This document shows positions 26,679 through 35,982 of a DNA stretch of 64,000 bases, one piece after another. How positions within the stretch are numbered: the stretch's first letter is position 1; each line of letters opens with the position of its first letter. The notes under the pieces were generated by a model. It worked only from the letters and a program-made list of their open reading frames with translations, was not told the DNA's origin and did no database searches. Position numbers and translations under genes: made by a program. Origin of the DNA: a virus. The stretch covers positions 186,001 through 250,000 of the IMG/VR virus record IMGVR_UViG_3300033995_001164; one strand, 5' to 3'.

Positions 26679-26967
26679 CGCTTAGTGGTGTTAGTTCGTT
26701 TATGTTTTGTAATATAGGTGTTAAATAACTAGTGAAGTCATTCCAATCTACATCAAAACCTAAGTCTTTTACCTGTTGAAATAAAGCTTTTTGTTCATCA
26801 CCAAAATTATGATATAATTTCATTAAACGATTTTCGTAATACGGTGGTTTTTCTAAATCTTTTTCACTCCATCCTTGAGATTGAAAATATTGTCTAATTT
26901 CAAGATATAATTCACTTAATCGTTGTAAACCAACGCTACTATTTAAAAATTTTTCAAATGGTTTCAT
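26635..26967 (-). CDS. Hypothetical protein
   Basis: 110 residues from the ATG at 26967; an upstream in-frame start at 27006 lies in the terminator of the gene before and is rejected. Helical, acidic C-terminus. Its end overlaps the KTSC gene by 44 bases. Not recognised. Confidence 0.55.
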   Translation of the reverse strand: MKPFEKFLNSSVGLQRLSELYLEIRQYFQSQGWSEKDLEKPPYYENRLMKLYHNFGDEQKALFQQVKDLGFDVDWNDFTSYLTPILQNINELTPLSDGDYERGNQGDEDY

Positions 26968-26997
26968 ATTAATAAATATGGTGTATATTAGAATAAG

Positions 26998-27023
26998 AAA
27001 CCCCACCGGTGAGGGTGGGGTTT
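26998..27023 (-). terminator. Terminator after the UVR-motif gene
   Basis: AAACCCCACC-CTCACC-GGTGGGGTTT, minus strand, 5 bases after the stop at 27028. Confidence 0.8.
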
Positions 27024-27027
27024 GATT

Positions 27028-27408
27028 TTAAAGTTTTAATTTTTTTAATTCATCACGAATTTCAATTGACCGTTCAAAGTTATGGTCTTTAATTGATTGT
27101 TTTAATTCTTCTTCAAGTTTAGAGATAGATTCTTGATTAGTTTCCATTTTTCTGATTTGGTCTCTAATCTCAACCGCTTTCTCAAAGTCTTCATTTTCGA
27201 TTGCCAACTCAAGTTGTCGTTTTAAACCATTACTACCTTTAGGTGTTTTTGGTTCTGAACTTCTATAGAATGAAGTCACTTTTATCGTACCATCTTCAGA
27301 TACTCTTGTTTCTGATTTCCATTCCCCTAACTGAGAAGAATCAAACTGAGAGAACATATTATCAAATTCTCTCAAAATGTCATTAAAATTTTTTCTGTTT
27401 CCAAACAT
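27028..27408 (-). CDS. UVR-motif protein, McsA-like adaptor candidate
   Basis: 126 residues. Two UVR motifs at about 67-94 (RQLELAIENEDFEKAVEIRD) and 98-125 (KQSIKDHNFERSIEIRDELK). UVR motifs occur in UvrB, UvrC, ClpC and the ClpC partner McsA. The gene is divergent from a Clp ATPase gene 170 bases away that has a UVR-like segment of its own. The zinc fingers of McsA are absent. An adaptor or regulator of the phage Clp is inferred. Confidence 0.65.
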   Translation of the reverse strand: MFGNRKNFNDILREFDNMFSQFDSSQLGEWKSETRVSEDGTIKVTSFYRSSEPKTPKGSNGLKRQLELAIENEDFEKAVEIRDQIRKMETNQESISKLEEELKQSIKDHNFERSIEIRDELKKLKL

Positions 27409-27578
27409 AATTTTATTTTTTAATTCAAATTTATTTTATACCTTTGTATTATTCAAATAATATACCAAACCAAAAAATATGTCAATATGTCAGGTTAAAA
27501 AAAACTTACTGACAATTTGTCTAAAAATTAGGATAAGAATAAAATTTGATACACCTTTGTAAAATAAAATTAGAAACT

Positions 27579-29594
27579 ATGAACGACTTAATGGACGACA
27601 ACGACAAATCAGGGAACAAAGCACAAAAACAAGCTATGGATACAAACACACCTGTATTAGACAACTTCAGTAGAGATTTAAATAAACTAGCTGAGGCGGG
27701 TAAATTAGACCCGGTTATTGGTAGAGATGCCGAGATTTTGAGAATCGCACAAATCCTTTCTCGTAGAAAAAAGAATAACCCTATTATCATAGGTGAACCC
27801 GGATGTGGTAAAACCGCATTGGTTGAAGGTTTGGCTATGAAAATTGTGAGTGGAGAATGTCCAAGAAACTTAGTGGACAAAAGAATCGTGAACCTTGATT
27901 TAACTTCAGTTGTTGCTGGTACAAAGTATCGTGGACAATTTGAGGAAAGAATGAAAGTGATTATCGAGGAACTTAGTGCTAATCCAAATATCATTGTGTT
28001 TATCGATGAGATTCACACATTGGTTGGTTCCGGTAATTCTTCAGGTTCAATGGATGGTTCAAACATCTTCAAACCGGCACTTGCCCGTGGAGAGGTTCAA
28101 TGTATTGGTGCGACAACTCTTGATGAGTTCCGTAAGAACATTGAGAAAGACGGAGCCTTGGAAAGAAGATTCCAAAAAGTAATTGTGGAGCCATCCACAG
28201 TTGAAGAAACAATCGAAATCCTTAAGAATGTTCGTGATAAATACGAATCATACCACAAAGTGTTGTATAGTGACGAAGTTGTGGAAACTTGTGTTAAGTT
28301 GGCTGACCGTTACATCACCGACCGTGAGTTCCCGGATAAAGCATTTGACATCTTAGATGAGGTTGGTGCTCGTATGCAAACCGAGATTAAAGTTCCTGAT
28401 GTTATTGAGGAATTAAAAAAGAAAGCCGCTGAGATTAAGATTGAAAAAATGGAAGTGGTTAAAAAACAAAACTACGAACAAGCAGCACAACTTAGAGATA
28501 AGGAGAAAAAGTTATTGATTAAACTTGAGGCGGAAAAAGATAAGTTTGCAAAACAAATGGATTTGGAGAAACAAACTATTGTTCTTGAAACCGTATATCA
28601 AGTTGTGTCAAGTATGACTAAAATCCCTGTGAGTAAAATGGATGCTGATGATTCCAAAGCGTTGATGAATTTAGATAAATCAATCATGGGTAAAGTGATT
28701 GGTCAGGATGCTGCTGTTGTTAAGATTGCAAAATCAATCAAGAGAAACCGTTTGGGTATCAAAGACCCTAACAGACCTATTGGTTCATTTATTTTCTTAG
28801 GTTCAACCGGTGTTGGTAAAACTCACTTGGCCAAACAATTAGCTAAAGAGATGTTTGGAACAGAAGATTCACTTATCCGTGTGGATATGTCAGAATACCA
28901 AGAGAAACACACCATCTCTAAATTGGTTGGAGCACCTCCGGGATATGTTGGTTACGAAGAAGGAGGTTTATTAACTGAGAAAGTTAAAAACAAACCATAT
29001 TCTGTAATCTTATTTGATGAGGTTGAAAAAGCTCACAAAGATGTTTTCACGGTATTACTTCAAATATTAGATGATGGACACGTAACCGATAGTTTAGGTA
29101 GAAAGATTAACTTCAAGAATACCTTAATCATCCTTACATCTAACTTAGGTGTTAAGAAATTACAAGACTTCGGTACTGGTATTGGATTCTCTAATAACTC
29201 TTACGCCGACGAAGAAGCTAAGAAAGAAATCTTGATGAAAGAGATGAAGAATTTCTTTTCTCCTGAGTTCATTAACCGTATTGATGACACTATTGTCTTT
29301 AATTCATTAACTCCTGAAGATATCGATAAAATCACCGATATTGAGTTAAAGAAATTAATGACTCGTCTTGGTGAGATGAAATACACCGTAACCTACGATG
29401 ATGAGGTTGTTAAATACCTATCTAAAATTGGATACGATGAAGTATATGGTGCAAGACCATTGAAGAGAGCAATCCAAGACAAAATTGAGGATTTGTTATC
29501 CGAAGAAGTATTAACCGGTAAAATGGTTGAGGGTAAATCCTACCAAATCAAAATGAAGGGTGAGGACATCACAATTCAGAAAAAAGGAAAATAA
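27579..29594 (+). CDS. ClpC/ClpA-type AAA+ unfoldase without N-domain
   Basis: 671 residues from the ATG at 27579. First ATPase: GEPGCGKT (72-79) and IVFIDEIHTL. A short middle segment has a UVR-like stretch (NYEQAAQLRDKEKK). Second ATPase: GSTGVGKTH (about 408) and VILFDEVEKAH. GTGIGF at about 532-537 matches the [LIV]-G-F loop that docks onto ClpP. The usual N-terminal repeat domain is missing, so substrates may come by an adaptor. A ClpP is encoded at 59177. The composition is less AT-biased than in neighbours. Confidence 0.9.
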   Translation: MNDLMDDNDKSGNKAQKQAMDTNTPVLDNFSRDLNKLAEAGKLDPVIGRDAEILRIAQILSRRKKNNPIIIGEPGCGKTALVEGLAMKIVSGECPRNLVDKRIVNLDLTSVVAGTKYRGQFEERMKVIIEELSANPNIIVFIDEIHTLVGSGNSSGSMDGSNIFKPALARGEVQCIGATTLDEFRKNIEKDGALERRFQKVIVEPSTVEETIEILKNVRDKYESYHKVLYSDEVVETCVKLADRYITDREFPDKAFDILDEVGARMQTEIKVPDVIEELKKKAAEIKIEKMEVVKKQNYEQAAQLRDKEKKLLIKLEAEKDKFAKQMDLEKQTIVLETVYQVVSSMTKIPVSKMDADDSKALMNLDKSIMGKVIGQDAAVVKIAKSIKRNRLGIKDPNRPIGSFIFLGSTGVGKTHLAKQLAKEMFGTEDSLIRVDMSEYQEKHTISKLVGAPPGYVGYEEGGLLTEKVKNKPYSVILFDEVEKAHKDVFTVLLQILDDGHVTDSLGRKINFKNTLIILTSNLGVKKLQDFGTGIGFSNNSYADEEAKKEILMKEMKNFFSPEFINRIDDTIVFNSLTPEDIDKITDIELKKLMTRLGEMKYTVTYDDEVVKYLSKIGYDEVYGARPLKRAIQDKIEDLLSEEVLTGKMVEGKSYQIKMKGEDITIQKKGK

Positions 29595-29598
29595 TAAG

Positions 29599-29626
29599 AA
29601 AGGGGGATGAAAATCCCCTTTTTTTT
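29599..29626. terminator. Bidirectional terminator
   Basis: AGGGGGAT-GAAA-ATCCCCTT with T-run, between the Clp gene (+) and the 29633 gene (-). Confidence 0.75.
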
Positions 29627-29632
29627 ATATGG

Positions 29633-29974
29633 TTAATTGTCGGAATATGACTTCCAAATAGTCCTTGTAGTTGATAATGGTTCTATGACAATATCAACAT
29701 CTAAATTATATGAATTTTGGAACCATACTGCAACCATCTCTTTAGTTTCCAACCACGGTTTATTAAACATTTTCATAATGAAAGTTATAATACTATCATC
29801 AAGTCCGAGTCTACCGTATTTTTCATAATATTCCATAACAACATCACCATTTTTCATAAAATAATAAAGGTCAGGATAATCAACAGAAACTTTGTGTTTT
29901 AACCCTCCATATTCATCTTCCAACCACTTGTTGATTAGACTATCAACCCTATTTTCGTTAATTAATATTTTCAT
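29633..29974 (-). CDS. Hypothetical protein with INEN start
   Basis: 113 residues. The start MKILINENRVDSLINKWLED is reminiscent of the tagged proteins (L-I-N-E-N) but is less certain. Helical. Not recognised. Confidence 0.5.
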   Translation of the reverse strand: MKILINENRVDSLINKWLEDEYGGLKHKVSVDYPDLYYFMKNGDVVMEYYEKYGRLGLDDSIITFIMKMFNKPWLETKEMVAVWFQNSYNLDVDIVIEPLSTTRTIWKSYSDN

Positions 29975-29993
29975 ATTAATAAATACCCTAAAA

Positions 29994-30020
29994 CAAAAAA
30001 GAAACCATTTGGTCTCTTTT
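29994..30020 (-). terminator. Terminator after the peptidase gene
   Basis: GAGACC-AAAT-GGTTTC on the minus strand, followed by T-run. Confidence 0.7.
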
Positions 30021-30025
30021 ATATT

Positions 30026-30868
30026 TTAGAAGAATCTGTGATTATATCTTGGAATCTCAACTACTTCTTTGTAGTGTAACTTATTCCCAAGTTTTTCAAT
30101 CATTTGTCTTCCCATTTCAATCCCTTTGAAAACATCCTCAATCACCACATATTCGTTTGGTGTGTGGTAATCGTAATACCCAATTGAAAAGTTGATACAA
30201 GAAAAACTAAATTTACTTCTCAACGCATAAACATCAGTATATGGATGAACCATGTATTGCATATCTTCGTTATGCATCCCTTCGGTTAATACTTGGTCAC
30301 AAACTTCAAAGAATTCTGACTCTCTATCAAATAAATCTTGACTGAAACATTTTTCGGTAATCATCCAGTTCTCCGGAGCGTCAAATTGAATTCCATAACC
30401 AACATTAGTGAAGAATTCAGGGTCAGCCTTTTTGGAACCGTGACATCCGGTTTCTTCAGATACAAAGAAAGTGGCTTTTAAATTTGGTAATTCTTTTAGT
30501 AATTTTAAACAAGCAAATACTCCACATTTATCATCACCACCGATTCCGGTTGGTAATCCATGTAAGTTGTAAGCTTTCAACGAATCTTTAATCTCACCTT
30601 GAGCATTAGGTAATTGTTCTTCATGAACTATTATATTGTCTAATCTGTGGACTGTGTCAGTATGTGCAATAACACAAGGGAAGTAAAAGTCCTCAGGAAG
30701 TGTTTCAAGTTCTTGTTTGGTTGCATAAACATTTTTGTGTTCATCAACATAATGTTCTATATTGTTTTCGGTCAACCAATTCTGTAAAAATTCAACCATT
30801 AGGTCTTCTTTATAAGTTACGGTTGGAACACTAAGAACTTCTTTTAGTAATAATATATCGTTTGTCAT
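30026..30868 (-). CDS. M20/M42-type metallopeptidase
   Basis: 280 residues. Metal-binding order of the family is intact: AHTDTVH (His69, Asp71), GIGGDDKCG (about 112), SEETGCHG (138-139), FDAPENW, and a late HTPNEYV His. Enzymes of this family remove residues from peptides. The small dimerisation domain appears reduced. It has its own promoter. It could finish degradation of peptides made by the phage ClpP; this is inferred from gene content. Confidence 0.8.
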   Translation of the reverse strand: MTNDILLLKEVLSVPTVTYKEDLMVEFLQNWLTENNIEHYVDEHKNVYATKQELETLPEDFYFPCVIAHTDTVHRLDNIIVHEEQLPNAQGEIKDSLKAYNLHGLPTGIGGDDKCGVFACLKLLKELPNLKATFFVSEETGCHGSKKADPEFFTNVGYGIQFDAPENWMITEKCFSQDLFDRESEFFEVCDQVLTEGMHNEDMQYMVHPYTDVYALRSKFSFSCINFSIGYYDYHTPNEYVVIEDVFKGIEMGRQMIEKLGNKLHYKEVVEIPRYNHRFF

Positions 30869-30872
30869 GGGA

Positions 30873-30904
30873 CAAAGGTAATAAATTAATACATGTCATC
30901 CAAA
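30873..30904 (-). promoter_or_regulatory. Bacteroidota-type promoter for the peptidase
   Basis: On the minus strand TTTG, 20-base spacer, TACCTTTG, ending 5 bases before the start codon. Confidence 0.65.
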
Positions 30905-32025
30905 TTAAATAAGGTATTTTGATATAAAAAATTGTTAAATTCTTCTTCTTCCAATTCAAGTTTTTTAAATAATCCGGTATCTTTAGTTTTGACAATTAAT
31001 TTAACTGACATATTACCCGGATTAAACGATTCAATTTGAAAAATAATATTGTCGTCTTTAGGGGTTTCATACCAAGTTTTTAATTTATATTTAGATACAA
31101 CTCGGTTTCTAAATTCAACAAAGTCTTGAATTGTATATTCTTCGTCACTTTTTTCATCTAATTTTTCAATAATCTTTTCAAATTGTCTTGTAACCTCATT
31201 ATTAAATGATACTGAATCGAAATATTGTTCATCTTGAAACTCGTAAATTTTCTCATACCAACCACCAGGAGTTGACCCTCCAAAAGACTTATTTATTATT
31301 TTTGTAACAATCTCTTTGGCATTAGAATTAAATAAATTTAGTTGTAACGCACCCAAATATAAATCGGCAAGAGTGATTTCCACTTCATCCATATTGTAAT
31401 TAAGGTTAATACCATTTTCCTCTAACGGTTTATTAAATTCATCTTCGATTGCCTTTTTTGCGACAGTATTCATTTCGTGCTCTTTTTCAGATTGAAAATC
31501 CCCGAGGATATAATCAATTTCATTAGGAAATAAATCAAGTAACATTTCGGATAATTCTTGTCTGTATTCTTCACTCTCGAGATTAAATTCTTTTTCAGGT
31601 AATATTGTGGATGCGATGTCCTTAAGAGTTTCTTTATTCTCATCGTTCAATTCATAATACACATTGTACCCTTCTTTAAAATCTTGTTCTATTTGATATG
31701 AATCTTGAAAATCATATCCATTGTATGAATTAATAGCTTGCATGAACCAAACATCTGATTCGTCCATGTCAATTTCTTCTAAAAATTCTTTATCATCTTC
31801 AAATTTAATGGTTATAATAGATTGACCTAAAGGTTCCTTAGTTTGAATATAGTCTATAGTATTATCGATATTATATAACTCGTCAGTACTAATTCTACCT
31901 TTAGAAAAATTTCTAAGACCGACAACTAAGTTCTTATCTTCCTCTTTTTCAGTGTCTTGCTCTGTCTGTATGACCCTTCTGATAATATGATTAAGGTCTG
32001 ATTCAGTTAATTTTATTACTTTCAT
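30886..32025 (-). CDS. Tagged protein of unknown function (KLTESDLN type)
   Basis: 379 residues from the ATG at 32025, chosen because the tag starts there; the longer frame from 32127 would run across the tmRNA promoter. The tag KVIKLTESDLNHIIRRVI ends in TEQ. The body is acidic, mostly helical and has no recognised domain. I infer a packaged or virion-associated protein from the tag. Confidence 0.6.
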   Translation of the reverse strand: MKVIKLTESDLNHIIRRVIQTEQDTEKEEDKNLVVGLRNFSKGRISTDELYNIDNTIDYIQTKEPLGQSIITIKFEDDKEFLEEIDMDESDVWFMQAINSYNGYDFQDSYQIEQDFKEGYNVYYELNDENKETLKDIASTILPEKEFNLESEEYRQELSEMLLDLFPNEIDYILGDFQSEKEHEMNTVAKKAIEDEFNKPLEENGINLNYNMDEVEITLADLYLGALQLNLFNSNAKEIVTKIINKSFGGSTPGGWYEKIYEFQDEQYFDSVSFNNEVTRQFEKIIEKLDEKSDEEYTIQDFVEFRNRVVSKYKLKTWYETPKDDNIIFQIESFNPGNMSVKLIVKTKDTGLFKKLELEEEEFNNFLYQNTLFNLDDMY

Positions 32026-32056
32026 TAAAATGATTTTACAATAAATACTTTTTTTG

Positions 32057-32087
32057 TTTGGAATTTCAATATTTATGTTTATCTTTG
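32057..32087 (+). promoter_or_regulatory. Promoter of the tmRNA gene
   Basis: TTTG, 19-base spacer, TATCTTTG; the mature tmRNA would start 15 bases after the box. Confidence 0.85.
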
Positions 32088-32101
32088 TACCATAATAATA
32101 G

Positions 32102-32511
32102 GGGGATGAAATGGAATTGACTGACATATCTACTTATTTAGGGCACGTAGTGAGAAGTTTCCTATCACTTAAATCTATGGATGACAAAATTATAAATGGC
32201 AACATTTTAAACAAAATGGCTCTAGTAGGTCTTGTACGTCAAGATGAGCTTGTGAACGTAGCGTAAGCAAACACACATTGGGGTCGACGGATATATGTAC
32301 CTTGCAACAGAAATATCTTAAGGTGTGATACCACCCGAAGAGTGTCAAGGTCTCGTTTGAGGGTCTACCTATTAAAGTGAACCTCCCACAGTTGTAGGTA
32401 ATGATGGAAAAATTAAAACCTTCTTATTTGTCAGTTGAGAATTAATTGAATAAACGTGTAGACCTAAACACTTAGGATGGACAACACCCGATTTCGAAAT
32501 CGGCATCTCCA
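32102..32511 (+). ncRNA. ssrA: Transfer-messenger RNA (tmRNA)
   Basis: About 410 bases. The 5' end GGGGATG pairs with the 3' CATCTCC, followed by discriminator A. GGAATTGAC near the start matches the tmRNA signature (E. coli GGATTCGAC). The T arm CCGAT-TTCGAA-ATCGG is at the 3' end. An internal frame at 32228-32266 after CTAGTA reads Gly-Leu-Val-Arg-Gln-Asp-Glu-Leu-Val-Asn-Val-Ala-stop, with the Gly resume codon typical of Bacteroidota. A GCT nine bases earlier in the same frame is an alternative resume codon. CCA is not encoded. It would free stalled ribosomes and tag their products. Confidence 0.9.
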
Positions 32512-32520
32512 CTTTAATAA

Positions 32521-32556
32521 AAAAAAAATCCATCATATGATGGATTTTTTTTTTAT
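32521..32556 (+). terminator. Terminator of the tmRNA gene
   Basis: AAAAAATCCATCAT-ATGATGGATTTTTT, strong stem with T-run. Confidence 0.9.
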
Positions 32557-32616
32557 TAATTTTCTAAAATCATATCATTATATCCATTTTTTTTATTTAT
32601 ATTTGCAAGATAAAAT

Positions 32617-33348
32617 ATGCGTGAAATGAAAGGTAAATTAAAGAAAATAGATGATAAGTGGGTTGTTGAATACTCCGGTATTTCATATAGTGGTGGCAAT
32701 CCAAAACAATTAGGTAGTTACACCAAAAAAGTATGTAAAAAAACTTTACCATTACACCCCAATTTTATTACAATGACAGATTATGTTTGGGTTAAAGGAT
32801 ACAAATTTTACGATGGTTATGAAGTTGAATTTACCGAAGTATTGGTTAATTCTATAGGTAGAGAAGTTGACCCAAATAATTTAGGTCAAAATCACTCAAA
32901 ATGTATATGGTATGCCAGACCCTCTTTATCGGAAAAAGAAGATTTGGGTTATACAACCAAAATGGGAATTGGGGTTAGTGATGAGATGGTTCGAGCAACT
33001 ATGATTCCAAAAGAATATTTTGGAAAAGAAGAACAAAAACAACATCTAATTGATATGATGAAGGATGATGAAGAATTGGGGTTGTATGAACAAATCGACC
33101 AAAATAATCCTGTTACAAAAGGTAGTACTGCTTTAGTAAAAAAAATCAAATTTGAGGATGTCTTCAACGATGAGAAAAGAGAAGGGGTTAAAAGAGTAAT
33201 TCATCAACATAAAGTTTTAAAAGATTTAAGTTTAGTCAATCCCGCCCATTTACAAATGACAAGTAATGGTCATGGAGAATTCCCTGATAGTTATAAATTA
33301 ACTGAAAAAGGTATTCAATATATTATTGAACAATTAAATAAAGAGTAA
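32617..33348 (+). CDS. Hypothetical protein
   Basis: 243 residues, alpha/beta, no signal or membrane segment. First gene of a plus-strand run of small genes extending to 38388. The sequence TATATTTG at about 32595 may be a -7 box but lacks a clear partner. Not recognised. Confidence 0.6.
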   Translation: MREMKGKLKKIDDKWVVEYSGISYSGGNPKQLGSYTKKVCKKTLPLHPNFITMTDYVWVKGYKFYDGYEVEFTEVLVNSIGREVDPNNLGQNHSKCIWYARPSLSEKEDLGYTTKMGIGVSDEMVRATMIPKEYFGKEEQKQHLIDMMKDDEELGLYEQIDQNNPVTKGSTALVKKIKFEDVFNDEKREGVKRVIHQHKVLKDLSLVNPAHLQMTSNGHGEFPDSYKLTEKGIQYIIEQLNKE

Positions 33349-33351
33349 GGA

Positions 33352-33765
33352 ATGGGTGAGAACAAAAAACCAAGAGTATATCATTCAAAAATATTAGAAG
33401 ATGTATTATCAAACATTACTCCGGAAGAGTTGGAATCAACTGAAATTGAAATGAGAAATATGGGGTATGAAGAGACCTATACCAATAAAGAAATTAGAAC
33501 TTGGTGGTTAAACCAAACTGAGGGAAGAAGACGAGATATGGTTCGGGAATACTTCAAAGGTGGTAATAGTGAAAGAATCAACACATTATACGGCATTATG
33601 CCGGAAGAAATGGAGGAAATATATAACATTAATGTTGATGTTATTATAATGGATTGGGAAGAAATCTTATTTGATTTTATAGATTTTTACCCGTGTCAAT
33701 TACCTGACGAATTATTTGAATGGTTGGATAATAATTACGAAATACCAAAGAAAAAAAATGGTTAA
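33352..33765 (+). CDS. Hypothetical protein
   Basis: 137 residues, acidic, helical. Starts 3 bases after the previous stop. Not recognised. Confidence 0.55.
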   Translation: MGENKKPRVYHSKILEDVLSNITPEELESTEIEMRNMGYEETYTNKEIRTWWLNQTEGRRRDMVREYFKGGNSERINTLYGIMPEEMEEIYNINVDVIIMDWEEILFDFIDFYPCQLPDELFEWLDNNYEIPKKKNG

Positions 33766-34366
33766 ATGTTATCAACATATTGATACCACATCTGATGAAT
33801 GGTGTTGGAAATGTCAGGGATTAACCGATAATGAGAGGTTTAATTCAACTAAAATAATAAATAAGATGGAAAAGATTAAAATAATATTCCTTGATATCGA
33901 TGGAGTTCTTAATGTTTACTCCCACGACCACGATGAGTTTGGTAGTCAATTTCAACCCCAATTTGTTAATAACCTTAAACGAGTTATTGAAGAAACGGGT
34001 GCCAAGATTGTAATATCATCAACTTGGAGATATGGTGGATTACAGAGGATGAAAGATATGTGGGAAAAGAGGAACTTACCTGGTGAGGTGATTGATATCA
34101 CACCGGATTGTACTTACTTACATAATGAAGGTTTATTTGAATGGATAGATGAAGTTGAAAGAGGTCACGAAGTACAATATTGGTTGGATGAACATCCTGA
34201 AGTGGAAAGATATGTTATCTTAGATGATGATAACGATTTCTTACCCCACCAACGAGGTAATTTTGTTAGAACGGCAAACAATATCAATCATCCGGATGCG
34301 TTGGACATCGGATATGGATTAACGAATGAATGTACAAACAAATCAATTAGAATATTAAACGTGTAA
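33758..34366 (+). CDS. HAD-fold hydrolase with short Cys/His leader
   Basis: 202 residues from 33758 (overlapping the previous gene by 8 bases); a start at 33866 is the alternative. Residues 1-30 contain CYQH and CWKC, possibly a metal knuckle. Then IIFLDIDGVLN (DxD motif I), KIVISSTWR (motif II) and YVILDDDND (motif IV). This pattern fits the HAD group associated with RNA repair and phage 'Swiss army knife' proteins. Substrate unknown. Confidence 0.7.
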   Translation: MVKCYQHIDTTSDEWCWKCQGLTDNERFNSTKIINKMEKIKIIFLDIDGVLNVYSHDHDEFGSQFQPQFVNNLKRVIEETGAKIVISSTWRYGGLQRMKDMWEKRNLPGEVIDITPDCTYLHNEGLFEWIDEVERGHEVQYWLDEHPEVERYVILDDDNDFLPHQRGNFVRTANNINHPDALDIGYGLTNECTNKSIRILNV

Positions 34367-34370
34367 TAAG

Positions 34371-34781
34371 ATGATAACAAAAGAAAAGTATTTAGATTTA
34401 ATTAAAACTAAAGAAGTGGTAGAAAATAGAGCGTATGAGGTATCAACTCTATTAAATAAATTAAATTCGTCAATGTGGGGAATGTATTCAGATTCCGGAG
34501 AGATGTATTTTTATGATGATTCAGTTTCATTAAACACTCACGATTATTTTAGAGGAAGTTATGATTCAACGTCAATGGACTTTAATTCGGATTATTTGTT
34601 TATGTCGGATGATGAAATTATAGAAGATGCTAATAGAATAATTGAATTTGACAAAGAAAAAACTAGACAAATTAAAGAGAATAAAGACAAATTATTAATA
34701 GAACAAACAGAAGAAAAAGAGAGAATAGAGTATGAGCGTCTAAAGAACAAATATCATAAACTTGAACCAAATGGAAAATAA
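34371..34781 (+). CDS. Hypothetical protein
   Basis: 136 residues; middle Tyr/Ser/Asp-rich, C-terminal coiled coil (EKTRQIKENKDKLLIEQ). Starts 4 bases after the HAD gene. Not recognised. Confidence 0.5.
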   Translation: MITKEKYLDLIKTKEVVENRAYEVSTLLNKLNSSMWGMYSDSGEMYFYDDSVSLNTHDYFRGSYDSTSMDFNSDYLFMSDDEIIEDANRIIEFDKEKTRQIKENKDKLLIEQTEEKERIEYERLKNKYHKLEPNGK

Positions 34782-34786
34782 TTAAT

Positions 34787-34939
34787 ATGTTCAAGAAATT
34801 ATTCAAGAAGTTCTCTGATGTTAAATGTAACCATTCATTTATTATGGAAGAGGTGTGGGACCTTGAGAAAGACCCGGTTTGTACCAAATGCGGTAAACCA
34901 ATAAGTGAATTAACCCCTAAAGTTAAAAAGAAAAAATGA
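34787..34939 (+). CDS. Small zinc-finger-like protein
   Basis: 50 residues, very basic ends. Contains CNHSF and VCTKCG, a likely Cys/His zinc site. ATG at 34787; its TGA overlaps the next ATG. Too short for most gene callers but well placed in the run. Confidence 0.55.
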   Translation: MFKKLFKKFSDVKCNHSFIMEEVWDLEKDPVCTKCGKPISELTPKVKKKK

Positions 34940-35193
34940 AAACACACACAAAAGGAAGCGTAATTGTTGAGGAGATTAAAATTGGTGATATTCATTATGA
35001 ATATGACTATGGTATGGGAATTAAATGTCAAGTAACAACCTTACCAAGAATAAACGAGTCAGGTCAATATGAATGGGAAAGTGAAAATATGAAAACAGGT
35101 AAAACAATCAATTATTTGGTTGACCCAAAATATTCACATTACTCCGCAAATCTTTATGATTATGAAGCGTATAAAGTTAATACCTACATATAA
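34936..35193 (+). CDS. Hypothetical protein
   Basis: 85 residues, beta-rich. Overlaps the zinc-finger gene by 4 bases. Not recognised. Confidence 0.5.
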   Translation: MKTHTKGSVIVEEIKIGDIHYEYDYGMGIKCQVTTLPRINESGQYEWESENMKTGKTINYLVDPKYSHYSANLYDYEAYKVNTYI

Positions 35194-35194
35194 G

Positions 35195-35371
35195 ATGAGA
35201 GAAACATTTACAATAGATGAGATTAGGAAGTACATCCTATCACAGGATAGTTTGGGAGATGTTCTATACAATTTAAGTTCTTCTAAAATATTTGAAGCAA
35301 ATGAATTAGAAGATGATGAATTGGATTGGGACGATTTAGATGATAATGAAATTAGAGAAACGTATCGATAA
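35195..35371 (+). CDS. Small acidic protein
   Basis: 58 residues from the ATG at 35195, one base after the previous stop; the longer frame starting at 35120 overlaps that gene and is rejected. Asp/Glu-rich end. Not recognised. Confidence 0.5.
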   Translation: MRETFTIDEIRKYILSQDSLGDVLYNLSSSKIFEANELEDDELDWDDLDDNEIRETYR

Positions 35372-35556
35372 TGAAAGAAAAAATAAAATTAAGAATTAAT
35401 TTATTTTATGTATTTTTGCAATGGTGTTGTTTAGTACCAAGTGAGATTAAAGAACATTGGGATGATATGAATCGTAGATATTATAATGAGACAGACCCTG
35501 AAATGTTAAAAATATTTAAAGAATTAGAAGATAAATGGGAAGAGAAAATTGATTAA
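35371..35556 (+). CDS. Small hypothetical protein
   Basis: 61 residues, first half hydrophobic (LFYVFLQWCCLV), second half charged. Overlaps the previous stop by one base. Not recognised. Confidence 0.45.
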   Translation: MKEKIKLRINLFYVFLQWCCLVPSEIKEHWDDMNRRYYNETDPEMLKIFKELEDKWEEKID

Positions 35557-35566
35557 TAATAAAGAA

Positions 35567-35980
35567 ATGGAAAAAGAGACATTTGAAGAATACTTACAGA
35601 GATTAAAAGACAGACGCACCGAAGGAGATTACAAATACAGTGATGAGGATTTTAAAAACTACATTTACCATATTATTGATTGTTATGAAAAGAATATTAG
35701 TGTTTATGAATGTCTTGAATTTATGTATTTTATAGTAAGAGAGCCCATCCAAGAATTGGGAGTACTGGAAGTACCGATGCCTATATCAAAACAAGAAACA
35801 CTTCCCGAATTAGTCAACATACCAATGATGGTTAGTATGGATGGGAAAAATTGGGAAAGAAGAAATGTAATTGCATTGTCAAAAGGAATCTATATTACCT
35901 CTGAAGGAAGAAAAACGTGTTTACATACAGAAGAGGAATTTGAATCAATCGATTATTGGAAATTTGCTAAACCTATTTAA
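35567..35980 (+). CDS. Hypothetical protein
   Basis: 137 residues from the ATG at 35567, preferred to a TTG at 35549. Mixed alpha/beta. Not recognised. Confidence 0.5.
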   Translation: MEKETFEEYLQRLKDRRTEGDYKYSDEDFKNYIYHIIDCYEKNISVYECLEFMYFIVREPIQELGVLEVPMPISKQETLPELVNIPMMVSMDGKNWERRNVIALSKGIYITSEGRKTCLHTEEEFESIDYWKFAKPI

Positions 35981-35982
35981 TT

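Noticed and set aside
27439-27560. Promoter for the Clp ATPase gene
   Set aside because: TACCTTTG occurs at 27439-27446 but the matching TTTG is absent (TTTT instead), and the closer ACACCTTTG lacks the TA at the right place.
27521-27994. Minus-strand frame of 157 residues
   Set aside because: Antisense to the Clp ATPase start, whose motifs are unambiguous.
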